DNA of 64,000 bases, taken from WHSW01 sp033856255 (GTDB lineage Bacteria > Actinomycetota > Thermoleophilia > Solirubrobacterales > 70-9). This document shows, in pieces, positions 33,592 to 41,630 of this stretch. Every line of letters begins with the position of its first letter. Position 1 is the stretch's first letter. Below the pieces are notes generated by a model, which worked only from the letters and a program-made list of their open reading frames with translations, was not told where the DNA came from and made no database searches. Where the stretch lies: positions 1 to 64,000 of the forward strand of contig JAWVFH010000025.1 in the NCBI GenBank assembly GCA_033856255.1, written 5' to 3'. The position numbers were made by a program, and so were the translations under genes.

Positions 33592-33930
33592 GTGACCGAC
33601 GACGGCGCAGCGATCCATTACTTGGCCGTGGAGCGGGGAACGCCCGTGTACGCGGCCGACGGAACCCAGGTGGGAACGGTCGACCAGGTGGTCGACAACT
33701 ACCGCGAGCACATCCTCGACGGGTTCGTGATCCAGACCTCGAACTCGGGGCTGCGGTTCGTCGACGCGCCCGAGGTCGGCCGTACCGCCGAGCGCGGGGT
33801 TACGCTGACAATCGCACCGGAGGCGGTCGACGCGTTGCCACCGCCCGACCCGGGGGTCGGCAGTTTCAGCGCCAACGTCCGCACCGGCCGGCTCGGCCGC
33901 CTCTTCGGTCGCGCCTGGAAACGCGATTAG
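33592..33930 (+). CDS. PRC-barrel/DUF2171-like small protein
   Basis: A 112-residue protein with a short beta-barrel-like pattern: VERGTPVYAADGTQVGTVDQVVDN, DGFVIQTSNSGLRFVDAPEV and GVTLTIAPEAVDALP, which resembles PRC-barrel or DUF2171 domains; a basic tail (RTGRLGRLFGRAWKRD) follows. Function unknown. GTG 33592 fits the TATGCT box seven bases upstream; an ATG at 33580 overlaps that box and would add four residues. The anti-sigma gene follows after 31 bases. Confidence 0.75.
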   Translation: MTDDGAAIHYLAVERGTPVYAADGTQVGTVDQVVDNYREHILDGFVIQTSNSGLRFVDAPEVGRTAERGVTLTIAPEAVDALPPPDPGVGSFSANVRTGRLGRLFGRAWKRD

Positions 33931-33961
33931 CGGCAAGAAGCCGAGGGTAAGAAAAGCGCGG

Positions 33962-34768
33962 ATGGACGCCGAAGCCAGAGTGGAGTTCTCGGTTCCGGCC
34001 CGGGCCGGAAACGTGCCCCTGATCCGCCATGCGCTCGCCGGCCTCGCCGAGGCGCTAGAGATGGAGCCGTCCGAGGTCGCCGACCTGAAGACCGTGGTCA
34101 CCGAGGCCTGCATGAACGTCGTCGTCCACGCCTATGGCGAGCAGGAGAACGGCGTGCTCGAGGTCGATGCCTGGCCGGAGGACAGCTGCCTGGTGGTCAG
34201 CGTCCGCGACTACGGCGCCGGGATCAGGCCGCTCGCCGACGTCGAGCACCGCAGTCTGCGGCTCGGGCTGCCGCTGATCGCGGCGCTGACCCAGAGCTTC
34301 GAGGTCAGCGGCTCGCCCGGGCACGGGACCGTGGTGAAGATGAGGGTCCCGTTCGCGCCCAACGGCAACGGGGCCGCAGTCGTCCCCGACGCCGGCGAGG
34401 AAGCGCGGATCGCGCTGCCGGCCGGCGAGCTGCTGGCGCCGATCCTCTCGCGAGTGATCTCGATGTTCGCCACCCGCGCCGACTTCTCGGTCGACGAGCT
34501 CTCCGATGCCGTCCTGCTCAGCGACGCGCTCTCGGCCGGCGACCGCGACCGCTTCCCGGACGGCACCGCGCGGCTGACCGTGTCCGAACAGGCGGGCTCG
34601 TTCGAGCTGCGGGTCGGGCCGCTGGACCAGGGGGGAGGGAAGCGGCTGTTGGATGGGATGCGGATCCCGACCCTCGATGCCTCGCTGGAGAGCCTCGCCG
34701 ACGAGGTCCGGATCGATCCCGAGGGCGATGGCGAAGTGCTCGCGATTCGCCTCGGGCGCCCGAGCTGA
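33962..34768 (+). CDS. Anti-sigma serine kinase-like ATPase (RsbW/SpoIIAB type)
   Basis: The 268-residue protein has an N-terminal HATPase_c domain like RsbW: the N-box VVTEACMNVVVHAYGE (about residues 44-59), the G1-type SVRDYGAGIRPL (about 80-91), and SGSPGHGTVVKMRVPF. RsbW proteins bind a SigB/SigF sigma factor and phosphorylate an anti-anti-sigma protein. The second half (about residues 150-268) lacks ATP motifs but has a similar strand-helix order and may be a degenerate second domain. Its gene meets the sigma gene tail to tail with one base between, so the two are probably partners. Confidence 0.85.
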   Translation: MDAEARVEFSVPARAGNVPLIRHALAGLAEALEMEPSEVADLKTVVTEACMNVVVHAYGEQENGVLEVDAWPEDSCLVVSVRDYGAGIRPLADVEHRSLRLGLPLIAALTQSFEVSGSPGHGTVVKMRVPFAPNGNGAAVVPDAGEEARIALPAGELLAPILSRVISMFATRADFSVDELSDAVLLSDALSAGDRDRFPDGTARLTVSEQAGSFELRVGPLDQGGGKRLLDGMRIPTLDASLESLADEVRIDPEGDGEVLAIRLGRPS

Positions 34769-34769
34769 C

Positions 34770-35588
34770 TCAGTCCTCGGGCCCCAGATCGGCGGTGGCG
34801 GCGTCGCGCAGCTTTCCGAGCGCCCGGCGGAGGATGCGCGAGACGTGCATCTGCGAGTAGCCGACCTGCTCGGCGATCCTCGACTGGGTCAGGTCCTCGG
34901 CGAAGCGCAGGCGCAGCACCTCGCGCTCGGTCTCGTCGAGGACCTTGGCGCCCGCGTCGAGCGCCGCCCTGTCCTCGATCAGCTCGAAACCGGGATCCTC
35001 GCTGCCGATCCGCTCCGCCATCGGCGACTCGTCGCCGGGGTCGGTGCCGGCGGTCGGACGGTCGAGCGAGACGATCCGCCGCGCGCCGCCGGCCTCCAGC
35101 GCCTCGAGCACGTTCGCCTCGTCGGTCTCCAGAAGCTCTGCGATCTCGGTGACGGTCGGCGACCGCTCGAGCTCGTGGCTGAGCTTGGCGATCGCGCCGT
35201 CGACGGCGCGGATGCCCTCCTGCAGGCCGCGGGGCACGCGCAACGTCCAGACGCGGTCGCGGAAGTGGCGTCGCAGCTCGCCGAGGATCGTCGGGCCGGC
35301 GAAGGCCGCGAACGGAACGCCGCGGTCGGGGTCGTAGCGCTCGAGCGCGGAGACGAGGCCGAGGCTGGCGACCTGGAAGAGATCGTCGCTGGGTTCGACG
35401 CCGCCGCTGTAGCGCATCGCGAGGCTGCGGGCGAAGGGCAGGAAGCGCCGCACGAGCTCCTCACGCGCGTTCTCGTCGCGCGTCTGGGCGTAGTCGCGCA
35501 GCAACTGATCCTCGGCCGCGAGCGCGTCGGTCGGATCACCCGGCGGCGGCAGATCCGCCGGACGCCTGCGCTGGTGCTGCTTGCCCAT
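34770..35588 (-). CDS. SigB/SigF-type alternative sigma factor
   Basis: The 272-residue protein belongs to the SigB/SigF/SigG group: region 2 ENAREELVRRFLPFARSLAMRYSGGVEPSDDLFQVASLGLVSALERYDPDRGVPFAAFAGPTILGELRRHFRD (with the core-binding and -10 reading segments), region 3 ELERSPTVTEIAELL, and region 4 LTQSRIAEQVGYSQMHVSRILRRAL. It controls stress or developmental genes and should be held by an anti-sigma kinase; the one at 33962 is next to it. ATG 35588 (MGKQHQRRR) is used. A strong terminator lies 54 bases upstream of the start. Confidence 0.92.
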   Translation of the reverse strand: MGKQHQRRRPADLPPPGDPTDALAAEDQLLRDYAQTRDENAREELVRRFLPFARSLAMRYSGGVEPSDDLFQVASLGLVSALERYDPDRGVPFAAFAGPTILGELRRHFRDRVWTLRVPRGLQEGIRAVDGAIAKLSHELERSPTVTEIAELLETDEANVLEALEAGGARRIVSLDRPTAGTDPGDESPMAERIGSEDPGFELIEDRAALDAGAKVLDETEREVLRLRFAEDLTQSRIAEQVGYSQMHVSRILRRALGKLRDAATADLGPED

Positions 35589-35633
35589 AACCCGAAGTCC
35601 ACGATAGACACCTGGGCTCGAACGCACGCAAGC

Positions 35634-35673
35634 AAAAAAACGAGGACCCAGGTGGGGGGTGACCTGGGCCCTC
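35634..35673 (-). terminator. Rho-independent terminator for a minus-strand transcript
   Basis: On the minus strand a 12-pair stem with one mismatch (GAGGGCCCAGGT with ACCTGGGTCCTC; plus 35642-35673) with an eight-base loop is followed directly by seven T residues (plus 35634-35640). It is the clearest intrinsic terminator in the window. No complete minus-strand gene ends just before it, so it should end a small transcript from about 35780, or work as an attenuator ahead of sigF-like 34770-35588. Confidence 0.8.
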
Positions 35674-35785
35674 GCAAAGCCCCCTAACGCGCGTGGCGCT
35701 TGAAGGGCGTGAGCCGCGAATACCCAGCGCCCAAAATCGCAAACACAGCGATAACCGCAGTAAACCTGACCGCTTTGGGAAGGTC
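35674..35785 (-). ncRNA. Candidate small RNA or tiny membrane-peptide gene
   Basis: Between a TATGAC -10-like box (minus strand; plus 35786-35791) and the terminator is a short stretch of lower GC. One frame ending at 35684 encodes AVRFTAVIAVFAILGAGYSRL, a possible single membrane helix with a basic tail, but no ATG, GTG or TTG stands at a suitable upstream place, so translation is doubtful. The predicted RNA would be about 140 bases. No known RNA family is recognised. Confidence 0.3.
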
Positions 35786-35801
35786 GTCATATGCTGGGCA
35801 A

Positions 35802-36146
35802 ATGCCGAACTGGGAGGCCGTTTGCGAGCTCGGAGGCGAGCTGACGGAGGTCGAGGTCGGCCGCTGGTACGGGACGCCGGCGCTGAAGGTCCGCGGCAAG
35901 GGCTTCGCACGCCTGCGCGAGGACGGCGCGCTGGTGGTGATGATCGACGTCATCGAGCGCGAGGCGCTGATCCAAGAGGACCCGGGGACGTTCTACATCA
36001 CGCCGCACTACCAGGATTACCCGGCGATGCTGGTGAATCTCGAGCGCGTCGACCTCCAGGAGCTGCGAGAGCGCCTGATCGAGTCCTGGTGCAGGAAGGC
36101 GCCTAAACGGCTGCTGAGCGAGTACGAGGCGCGGCCTAAGGCGTAA
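35802..36146 (+). CDS. MmcQ/YjbR-like protein
   Basis: A 114-residue protein of the MmcQ/YjbR fold, related to double-wing DNA-binding proteins: PALKVRGKGFARLREDGALVVMIDV, followed by the EREALIQEDPGTFYITPHYQDYPAMLVNLERVD block and the final ELRERLIESWCRKAPKRL helix. DNA binding is a family-level prediction only. A TATGCT box at 35790-35795 ends six bases before the ATG and overlaps an opposite-facing box. Confidence 0.85.
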   Translation: MPNWEAVCELGGELTEVEVGRWYGTPALKVRGKGFARLREDGALVVMIDVIEREALIQEDPGTFYITPHYQDYPAMLVNLERVDLQELRERLIESWCRKAPKRLLSEYEARPKA

Positions 36147-36211
36147 TCAGGCGTCGGCGCTCCATAACGGACATTATCGAGCACTCAGTCTGATTTGGCG
36201 ACTTTCGGGTC

Positions 36212-37051
36212 TTATGCGCCCGAAACTCGCCATTTCCGCCGCCACCCGCACGCACCCAGGCCGATCAGCGCGAGGACGCCGAGCTCGAGGGCCAGTTGCC
36301 ACGGCCGTCCAGGCGCACCGGTGCCGCACGCACGGGCGGCGTCCGCGAAGGCAACGGGGTGGTTCCAGGCGTCGCCATGGGCGAATCGCGGGCCCCTGGG
36401 GCTCGACGTCTCGCCGGGTACCCAACCGGCCTCGGAATCGCCCCAGCGGCCGTCGTAGTCGACCCATGCCGGCTCGCCGTCGGTGATCGGGGTCAGCGGC
36501 GGCCGGACCGAGGCACCGGCGCCGTCGGCCTCATCATCGGGGTCGGGGAAGGGCCGCCCGTGGGTTCCGGGGCTGGCGTATGTCGCGTGAGAGCCGTTGG
36601 CGACGAATAGAACGGGCACCTGGGCGGCGGCCCCGCTCGTCTCGATCTCTCCCCACGGGCAGCGCTCGGCCCACGAATGTTGCGCGAGCACGGCTTCGAC
36701 GGGTACGCCGTCGTCGAGCCGGACCTGCGCCATCTCCCAGTCGCCCTCGTGGCGGCCGGTGGCGACGATCCCGCGGTCCTGGGGGTTGTAGGCGTAGAAG
36801 AACCAGTACTGGAGCCAGGTCTGTCCCCCCTCCCGGGCGACGTGGCCATAGGCGCGGTCTCCCGGGCGCCGTGCGGCCGTACCGGCCGGCAGGCTCACCG
36901 GCTGCGCCCGATACTCCTCGGCGGCGTCGTAGCGCAGGATCGGCCGGTAGCGCTCCAGGAGCGCGCTGTCGGAGCGTTCCGCGCTCGCACTCGGTGCGAT
37001 CACGAGGATCCCGGACAGCCCGAGCGCCAGCGCCACGCCGGCCGGGTTCAC
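36212..37051 (-). CDS. Exported, C-terminally anchored Vps62-like protein
   Basis: The 279-residue protein has an N-terminal signal sequence (VNPAGVALALGLSGILVIAPSASA), an exported domain with WLQYWFFYAYNPQDRG, RHEGDWEMAQVRLDDG, and VLFVANGSHATYASPG, which recalls the Vps62 family of fungi and plants, and a C-terminal membrane helix (LALELGVLALIGLGACGW) before a short basic end. Its function is unknown. GTG overlaps the stop of the FUSC gene (GTGA), so it is the last gene of the AlgH-FMO-FUSC operon. Confidence 0.72.
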   Translation of the reverse strand: MNPAGVALALGLSGILVIAPSASAERSDSALLERYRPILRYDAAEEYRAQPVSLPAGTAARRPGDRAYGHVAREGGQTWLQYWFFYAYNPQDRGIVATGRHEGDWEMAQVRLDDGVPVEAVLAQHSWAERCPWGEIETSGAAAQVPVLFVANGSHATYASPGTHGRPFPDPDDEADGAGASVRPPLTPITDGEPAWVDYDGRWGDSEAGWVPGETSSPRGPRFAHGDAWNHPVAFADAARACGTGAPGRPWQLALELGVLALIGLGACGWRRKWRVSGA

Positions 37052-38115
37052 ATAACCCCCCTCGCGGTCCGCTCCTCGTCGATCTCTCCGAACGCCCGGA
37101 ACGCCAGTCCTGCGACCGCGATCCCGAGCACCGTGCCGAGGCCGCGCTCGCCGGCGGCGTCGAAGGCCGAAGAGCCGAGCGTGTCGGTGAGCAGGACGAC
37201 GTAGACGGTGATCGCGGTCGTGAACAGGGCGTACTCGATCGCCAGCAGCGCGTAGGCGAACGCCGCGGCGGCGGTGAGCACGATCGTCACCGGGACCACG
37301 TCGTCGCCCATCAGCTCTGCCAGGCCGGTGGCGAGGATGAGCCCGAGCACGGTGCCGGCGGCGCGCATCGCAATCCGCTCCGCGGTCTGGTTCTCCTCCG
37401 GCTTGAGCACGAAGAGGATCGTCAGCGGAACCCAGTAGCCATGGTTGTCGAAGCCGGCCAGGCGGTAGATCGCCACGCCGATCGCCAGCGCCCCGCCGAA
37501 ACGGATCGCGTGGCGCATCGGTGTGCTGTGCAGGCTGAGGCTCCCACGCAGCGCCGCGACCGCCCCGCGCACCGCGGGACCGAACCGGAACGGCTCGCTC
37601 TCCCGATCCCAGAACAGCCACGCGATCGCCGCCGTCGCCACCTGCATCAGCCCGCCGCAGGTGCCGAGCGCCAGCGCCCGGTCGGCCTCGCTCGTGTCGA
37701 GGAACAGCCCCTGGGCGATCAGCAGCGCGAGCACGAACGTCAGACCCGCGATCATCAGCCGCATCGAGACGGCGACGAAGTAGCCGCAGACGGTTGCGAC
37801 CACGGCCATCGCCGCCACCGCCAGCAGCGCGCTCGCGCTCGAGAGCACCCCGAGCGCGGCACAGATCCCGACCACAGGCGCGCAGCAGAGCTGCCAGCGC
37901 ACCCGCACCCGGGCCGGGGCGTCGAACGCGATGAAGCCGCAGATCAGGGCCGCGGTTCCCAGCCCCCCCGCGACGCCGTCGTCGAGCTCCAGCTCGGTCA
38001 GCAGCGCCACCGCCACCGGCGTCGCCACCAGCAGGCCGCGGCGAACGGCGGGCCCGAGCTCGCCGCGCAGGCCCCAGGCGGCCGGGATCCGCGCCCCGAG
38101 CGACCGTGAGCTCAG
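37048..38115 (-). CDS. FUSC-family membrane protein, probable CTG start
   Basis: A polytopic protein of 355 residues with about nine or ten membrane helices in two halves and the FUSC-type second half HAIRFGGALAIGVAIYRLAGFDNHGYWVPLTILFVLKPEENQTAERIAMRAAGT. FUSC proteins (aromatic-acid exporter-like) are thought to export organic acids. Between the upstream overlap and the first helix the frame has no ATG, GTG or TTG; CTG at 38113-38115 overlaps the monooxygenase stop as CTGA, matching the NTGA couplings seen in neighbours, and is taken as the start. Confidence 0.8.
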   Translation of the reverse strand: MSSRSLGARIPAAWGLRGELGPAVRRGLLVATPVAVALLTELELDDGVAGGLGTAALICGFIAFDAPARVRVRWQLCCAPVVGICAALGVLSSASALLAVAAMAVVATVCGYFVAVSMRLMIAGLTFVLALLIAQGLFLDTSEADRALALGTCGGLMQVATAAIAWLFWDRESEPFRFGPAVRGAVAALRGSLSLHSTPMRHAIRFGGALAIGVAIYRLAGFDNHGYWVPLTILFVLKPEENQTAERIAMRAAGTVLGLILATGLAELMGDDVVPVTIVLTAAAAFAYALLAIEYALFTTAITVYVVLLTDTLGSSAFDAAGERGLGTVLGIAVAGLAFRAFGEIDEERTARGVM

Positions 38116-39488
38116 TTCGCCCCCAGCTTCAGCTCGTGCGCGCGTCCCGCTCGCCGGCGGCGCAGCGGTCCGTTGCGGCGCTCGCGGCGGATCGCGCGCA
38201 TGTAGGGCTCGAAGTCGACCTGGATCGTGTGCCGCTTCGAGGCGACATAACGCCGCGCCATCCTCTCCCGCTCCCGTGCGATCACCCGTTCCATCCGCCT
38301 CGCATCGGGGAGCTCGACCTTGCCCTCGAGCACGTCGGCGATCCACTCCGACTGGGCCTCTGCGAGCGGCATGATCGCTCCCAGCGGCTGCAGCAGGCCG
38401 ATGAAGTAGAGCCCCGGATGCTCGGGGCTGACCACCCTGCGGTAGAGCGGGATCTCGTTGTCGGGAGCGGAGATCAGACCCGGGTCGAAGAACGGGAAGC
38501 TGATCTTGTAGCCGGTGCAGTACACGGTGACGTCTACCTCCTCCTCGGAGCCGTCGGTGAACCGCACTGTCCGCCCGCCGGCGAACTCGGCGATGTTCGG
38601 CTTCACCTGGACCTCCCCGTGCCCGAGCCGCGGCAAGAGGTCCGAGGAGATCGTCGGGTGCGCCTCGACCAGCTTGTGATCGGGCTCCGGCAGCCCGTAG
38701 TCCATCGGGTCTCCCGTCGCGGTCTTCAGCGCCCGCCGGTACATCGCCCGCACCACCGGCAGCGGCAGGCGGCTGGTCAGAGCGTTGCCGAGCTCGTCGG
38801 TCGGCTTGCCGTTCAGGTACTTGGGGAAGATCCAGGCGCCGCGGCGCATGGCCAGCAGGGTCCTCGACGCCACCCGCGACGACTCGACCGCCAGGTCGCA
38901 GGCCGAGTTGCCGATCCCGAGCACGAGCACGCGCCTGCCCTCGAGCACGTCCGGCGTCTTGTAGTCGTGGACGTGCACCTGCACGCCCTCGAACCGATCC
39001 TGGCCCGCAAACGGAGGCTCGGGCCAGCGGGCGTCCCAGTGATGGCCGTTGGCGACGAACACCGCCGAGTAGACCTCGGAGCCGTGCTCGCCGCCCTCCG
39101 GCTCGCGCCAGCTCACCCGCCAGCCGCCACCGTCGGCCGGCTCCACCGAGGTCACCTCGGTGCGAAAGCGGATCCGGTCTCGGAAGCCGAATTGGTCGAC
39201 GTAGTCGTCGAAGTACTGCGCGATCTGCCAGTGGCTCGGGTAGTCCGGGTAGTCCTCGGGCATCGGGTAGGTCGCGTAGGCCATCATCCGTCGCGAGGTG
39301 TTGATGTGCAGCGAGCGATACGCCGACGACATCTCGTTGTCGTTCATGTAGCGCCAGTTGCCGCCCACCTGCGAGCCGACCTCGAAGCAGTCGAACCCGA
39401 TCCCGCGCGCCTGCAGCACCTGGCAGGCGGCGATCCCCGACGACCCGGCGCCGATCACGCAGACCCTCCTCTCCCCTCCCGCGGCCAC
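38112..39488 (-). CDS. Flavin-containing monooxygenase
   Basis: The 458-residue flavoprotein has the FAD motif CVIGAGSSGIAACQVL at the N-terminus, the FMO-identifying segment FVANGHHWDARWP, the NADPH motif VLVLGIGNSACDLA, and the late YCTGYKISFPFF. It adds one oxygen to a soft nucleophile (N or S) or carries out a Baeyer-Villiger reaction. GTG start; it follows the AlgH-like gene by one base and overlaps the FUSC gene. Confidence 0.93.
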   Translation of the reverse strand: MAAGGERRVCVIGAGSSGIAACQVLQARGIGFDCFEVGSQVGGNWRYMNDNEMSSAYRSLHINTSRRMMAYATYPMPEDYPDYPSHWQIAQYFDDYVDQFGFRDRIRFRTEVTSVEPADGGGWRVSWREPEGGEHGSEVYSAVFVANGHHWDARWPEPPFAGQDRFEGVQVHVHDYKTPDVLEGRRVLVLGIGNSACDLAVESSRVASRTLLAMRRGAWIFPKYLNGKPTDELGNALTSRLPLPVVRAMYRRALKTATGDPMDYGLPEPDHKLVEAHPTISSDLLPRLGHGEVQVKPNIAEFAGGRTVRFTDGSEEEVDVTVYCTGYKISFPFFDPGLISAPDNEIPLYRRVVSPEHPGLYFIGLLQPLGAIMPLAEAQSEWIADVLEGKVELPDARRMERVIARERERMARRYVASKRHTIQVDFEPYMRAIRRERRNGPLRRRRAGRAHELKLGAN

Positions 39489-39489
39489 G

Positions 39490-40074
39490 TCAGTTCAAGC
39501 TCGGGTCATCGGGCATCCGCGAGATCAGCGCGAACTGACCCCCCTTGCGCGCCAGCACGTCATGCCAGAGTGCGTCGGGGTCGTCCGGGAACAGCTCCGC
39601 CGGCATCGGGGGCTCGATGATCCAGGCCTCCTCGGCGAGCTCGGCCTCGAGCTGGCCCGCTTCCCAGCCCGAGTAGCCGGCGTAGACGCGGCCGCGGCGG
39701 ACGACGTCGGAGAGATCGCCGTACTCGGTCTCCGCGGCGACGAAGCCGACGTCCTCGGCGATGATCCAGGCCGCCGCACGGGAGTCGCTGAACTCGGCCA
39801 GGACGACGAGCGCCTGCGGCTGCACCGGCCCGCCGATGAAGACGGGCTCGCCCTCGACGACGACCGTCGCCAGCTCCGGGGCGACGTCGCCCACGTCGAT
39901 GTCTGAGGGTCGGTTGAGGACCACGCCCATCGCCCCGTCCGGCCCGTGCTCGGTGATCAGCACCACCGAGCGGGCGAAGTTCGGGTCGACCAGCGCCGGG
40001 GACGCGATCAGAAGCCTGCCCCGAAGCGAGTCGGGCGGGTCCTCGGCGTCAGACGACGGACTCCACTCTGCCAT
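39490..40074 (-). CDS. UPF0301/AlgH family protein
   Basis: A 194-residue AlgH/YqgE-type protein: RGRLLIASPALVDPNFARSVVLITEHGPDGAMGVVLNRPS, FIGGPVQPQALVVL, and YAGYSGWEAGQLEAELAEEAW. The fold is known in this family but the role is not established. ATG 40074. It is the first gene of the four-gene minus operon and divergent from the thioredoxin gene with 39 bases between the starts. Confidence 0.93.
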   Translation of the reverse strand: MAEWSPSSDAEDPPDSLRGRLLIASPALVDPNFARSVVLITEHGPDGAMGVVLNRPSDIDVGDVAPELATVVVEGEPVFIGGPVQPQALVVLAEFSDSRAAAWIIAEDVGFVAAETEYGDLSDVVRRGRVYAGYSGWEAGQLEAELAEEAWIIEPPMPAELFPDDPDALWHDVLARKGGQFALISRMPDDPSLN

Positions 40075-40113
40075 CGGGGCTGATTCTGCCCGGTCGCTAA
40101 TCTCGGTGCCCTC

Positions 40114-40872
40114 GTGGCCAAGGACGTGAACGAATCCGACTTCATCGCCGAGGTCGTCGAGCGCTCGCGAGAGCTAACCGTCGTCGTCGACTTCTGGGCC
40201 GAGTGGTGCGCCCCCTGCCGCCAGCTCGGGCCGGCGCTCGAGGCGGCGATCGACAAGCGCGCCGGCAGGGTCGAGCTGGCGAAGGTCGACGTCGACTCCA
40301 ACCAGGAGCTTTCGGCCAGCTTCGGCGTCCAGGGGATCCCGGCCGTGAAGGCCTTTCGCGACGGCAACGTGGTCGCGGAGTTCACCGGCGCGATCCCGCC
40401 GGCGCAGATCGAGAAGTGGCTCGACACGCTCGTCCCGGCGCCCGTCGACGAGCTCGTCGCGACCGGCGACGAGGACTCGCTGCGCGCGGCGCTGGCGATC
40501 GACCCCGGGCACGGCGAAGCCGCCGCCGGCCTCGGGCGGATTCTGATCGCGCGCGGCGATACAGGGGAGGCGCTGGAGCTGCTCGAACCGCTCCAGGGAG
40601 ACTTTCGCGCCGAGGGCCTGGCTGCCAGGGCGCGGCTCAGCCAGGCGAACGGCGAGCAACCCGACCCGACGCTGATCCGCGCGTTCGACGCCTGGGACGC
40701 GGGCGAGCACGACGTCGCGCTCGAGGCGCTGCAGGAGGCGATCGCCGAGACCGCCGATCCCGAGCGCCGCGACCTGATCCGCCGGGTGATGGTCGGGATC
40801 TTCGCCGAGCTGGGCGCCGATCACGAGCTCGCGCGCACTCACCGCCGCCGGCTCGCCGCGGCGCTTAACTAA
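40114..40872 (+). CDS. Thioredoxin-TPR protein (CnoX/YbbN type)
   Basis: The 252-residue protein has an N-terminal thioredoxin domain with the active site FWAEWCAPCRQLGPALE and cis-proline GIPAVKAF, then a C-terminal half of TPR-like helices (LRAALAIDPGHGEAAAGLGRILIARGDTGEALELL). This is the CnoX/YbbN layout, a chaperone-linked thioredoxin. In E. coli YbbN the active site is degraded; here the CAPC motif is complete, so redox activity is likely. A TAATCT box at 40098-40103 is ten bases before the GTG. Confidence 0.92.
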   Translation: MAKDVNESDFIAEVVERSRELTVVVDFWAEWCAPCRQLGPALEAAIDKRAGRVELAKVDVDSNQELSASFGVQGIPAVKAFRDGNVVAEFTGAIPPAQIEKWLDTLVPAPVDELVATGDEDSLRAALAIDPGHGEAAAGLGRILIARGDTGEALELLEPLQGDFRAEGLAARARLSQANGEQPDPTLIRAFDAWDAGEHDVALEALQEAIAETADPERRDLIRRVMVGIFAELGADHELARTHRRRLAAALN

Positions 40873-40901
40873 CCGCAAGCCGCGGCAGGTAGAACACTCC
40901 G

Positions 40902-41630
40902 ATGGATCCCGTCAACGGAGCAGACGTTCCGGTCGCCTTCCTCGCCGGCCTGGTCTCCTTCGTCTCCCCCTGCGTGCTGCCGCTGATCCCCGGTTACCTC
41001 TCGGTGATCAGCGGGGTCAACATCGACGAGATCGACGACGCCGACTGGCGCCGGGTGCTCGTCCCCAGCCTCCTGTTCATCGCCTCGTTCTCGACCGTCT
41101 TCATCCTCCTCGGCCTCACCGCCACAGCGCTGGGCTCGACCCTGCGCGACCACCAGGACCTGCTCACCAACATCGGCGCCGTGTTGCTGATCGTGATGGG
41201 CGTCCTCTTCATCGCCGCCTCCTACGTCGACCGGCTGAATCGCGAGTGGCACGTCGACGCGCTGCTCGCCCGCGCCGGCAAGGGCGGGCCGATCGTCGCC
41301 GGCGCGGCCTTCTCCGTCGCCTGGACACCGTGCGTGGGCCCGGCGCTCGGTGGCGTCCTCACGCTCGCCGGGATCCAGGGCGAGGCGGCGCACGGGGCCT
41401 TCCTGCTCGCCGTCTACTCGCTCGGGCTCGCGGTTCCGTTCCTGATCACGGCGCTCGCCTTCTCGCGGGCGACGACCGCCTTCGCGGTCGTCAAGCGCCA
41501 CTACTCGGCGATCGTGGCCACCGGCGGCGGCATCCTGATCGTGATGGGCGTGCTCATCCTCAGCGGCGCCTTCACCGACGTCAACACCTGGGCCCAGAAG
41601 GTCACCTCGGAGCTGGGGCTGAACCTCTAG
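40902..41630 (+). CDS. ccdA: Cytochrome c biogenesis/thiol transfer protein CcdA
   Basis: A 242-residue protein with six membrane helices that carries reducing electrons across the membrane for cytochrome c maturation. The two cysteines are in VSPCVLPLIPGYL (helix 1) and AWTPCVGPALGG (helix 4). Located 29 bases after the thioredoxin-TPR gene, and useful for the cytochrome c at 2707. Its TAG overlaps the TAG of the convergent gene within the palindrome CTAG. Confidence 0.94.
   Translation: MDPVNGADVPVAFLAGLVSFVSPCVLPLIPGYLSVISGVNIDEIDDADWRRVLVPSLLFIASFSTVFILLGLTATALGSTLRDHQDLLTNIGAVLLIVMGVLFIAASYVDRLNREWHVDALLARAGKGGPIVAGAAFSVAWTPCVGPALGGVLTLAGIQGEAAHGAFLLAVYSLGLAVPFLITALAFSRATTAFAVVKRHYSAIVATGGGILIVMGVLILSGAFTDVNTWAQKVTSELGLNL

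Noticed and set aside
35536..35910. A 124-codon minus frame crossing the terminator upstream of the sigma gene
   Set aside because: It reads through the terminator hairpin and T tract and has no family likeness; its sequence is mostly antisense to the MmcQ/YjbR-like gene.
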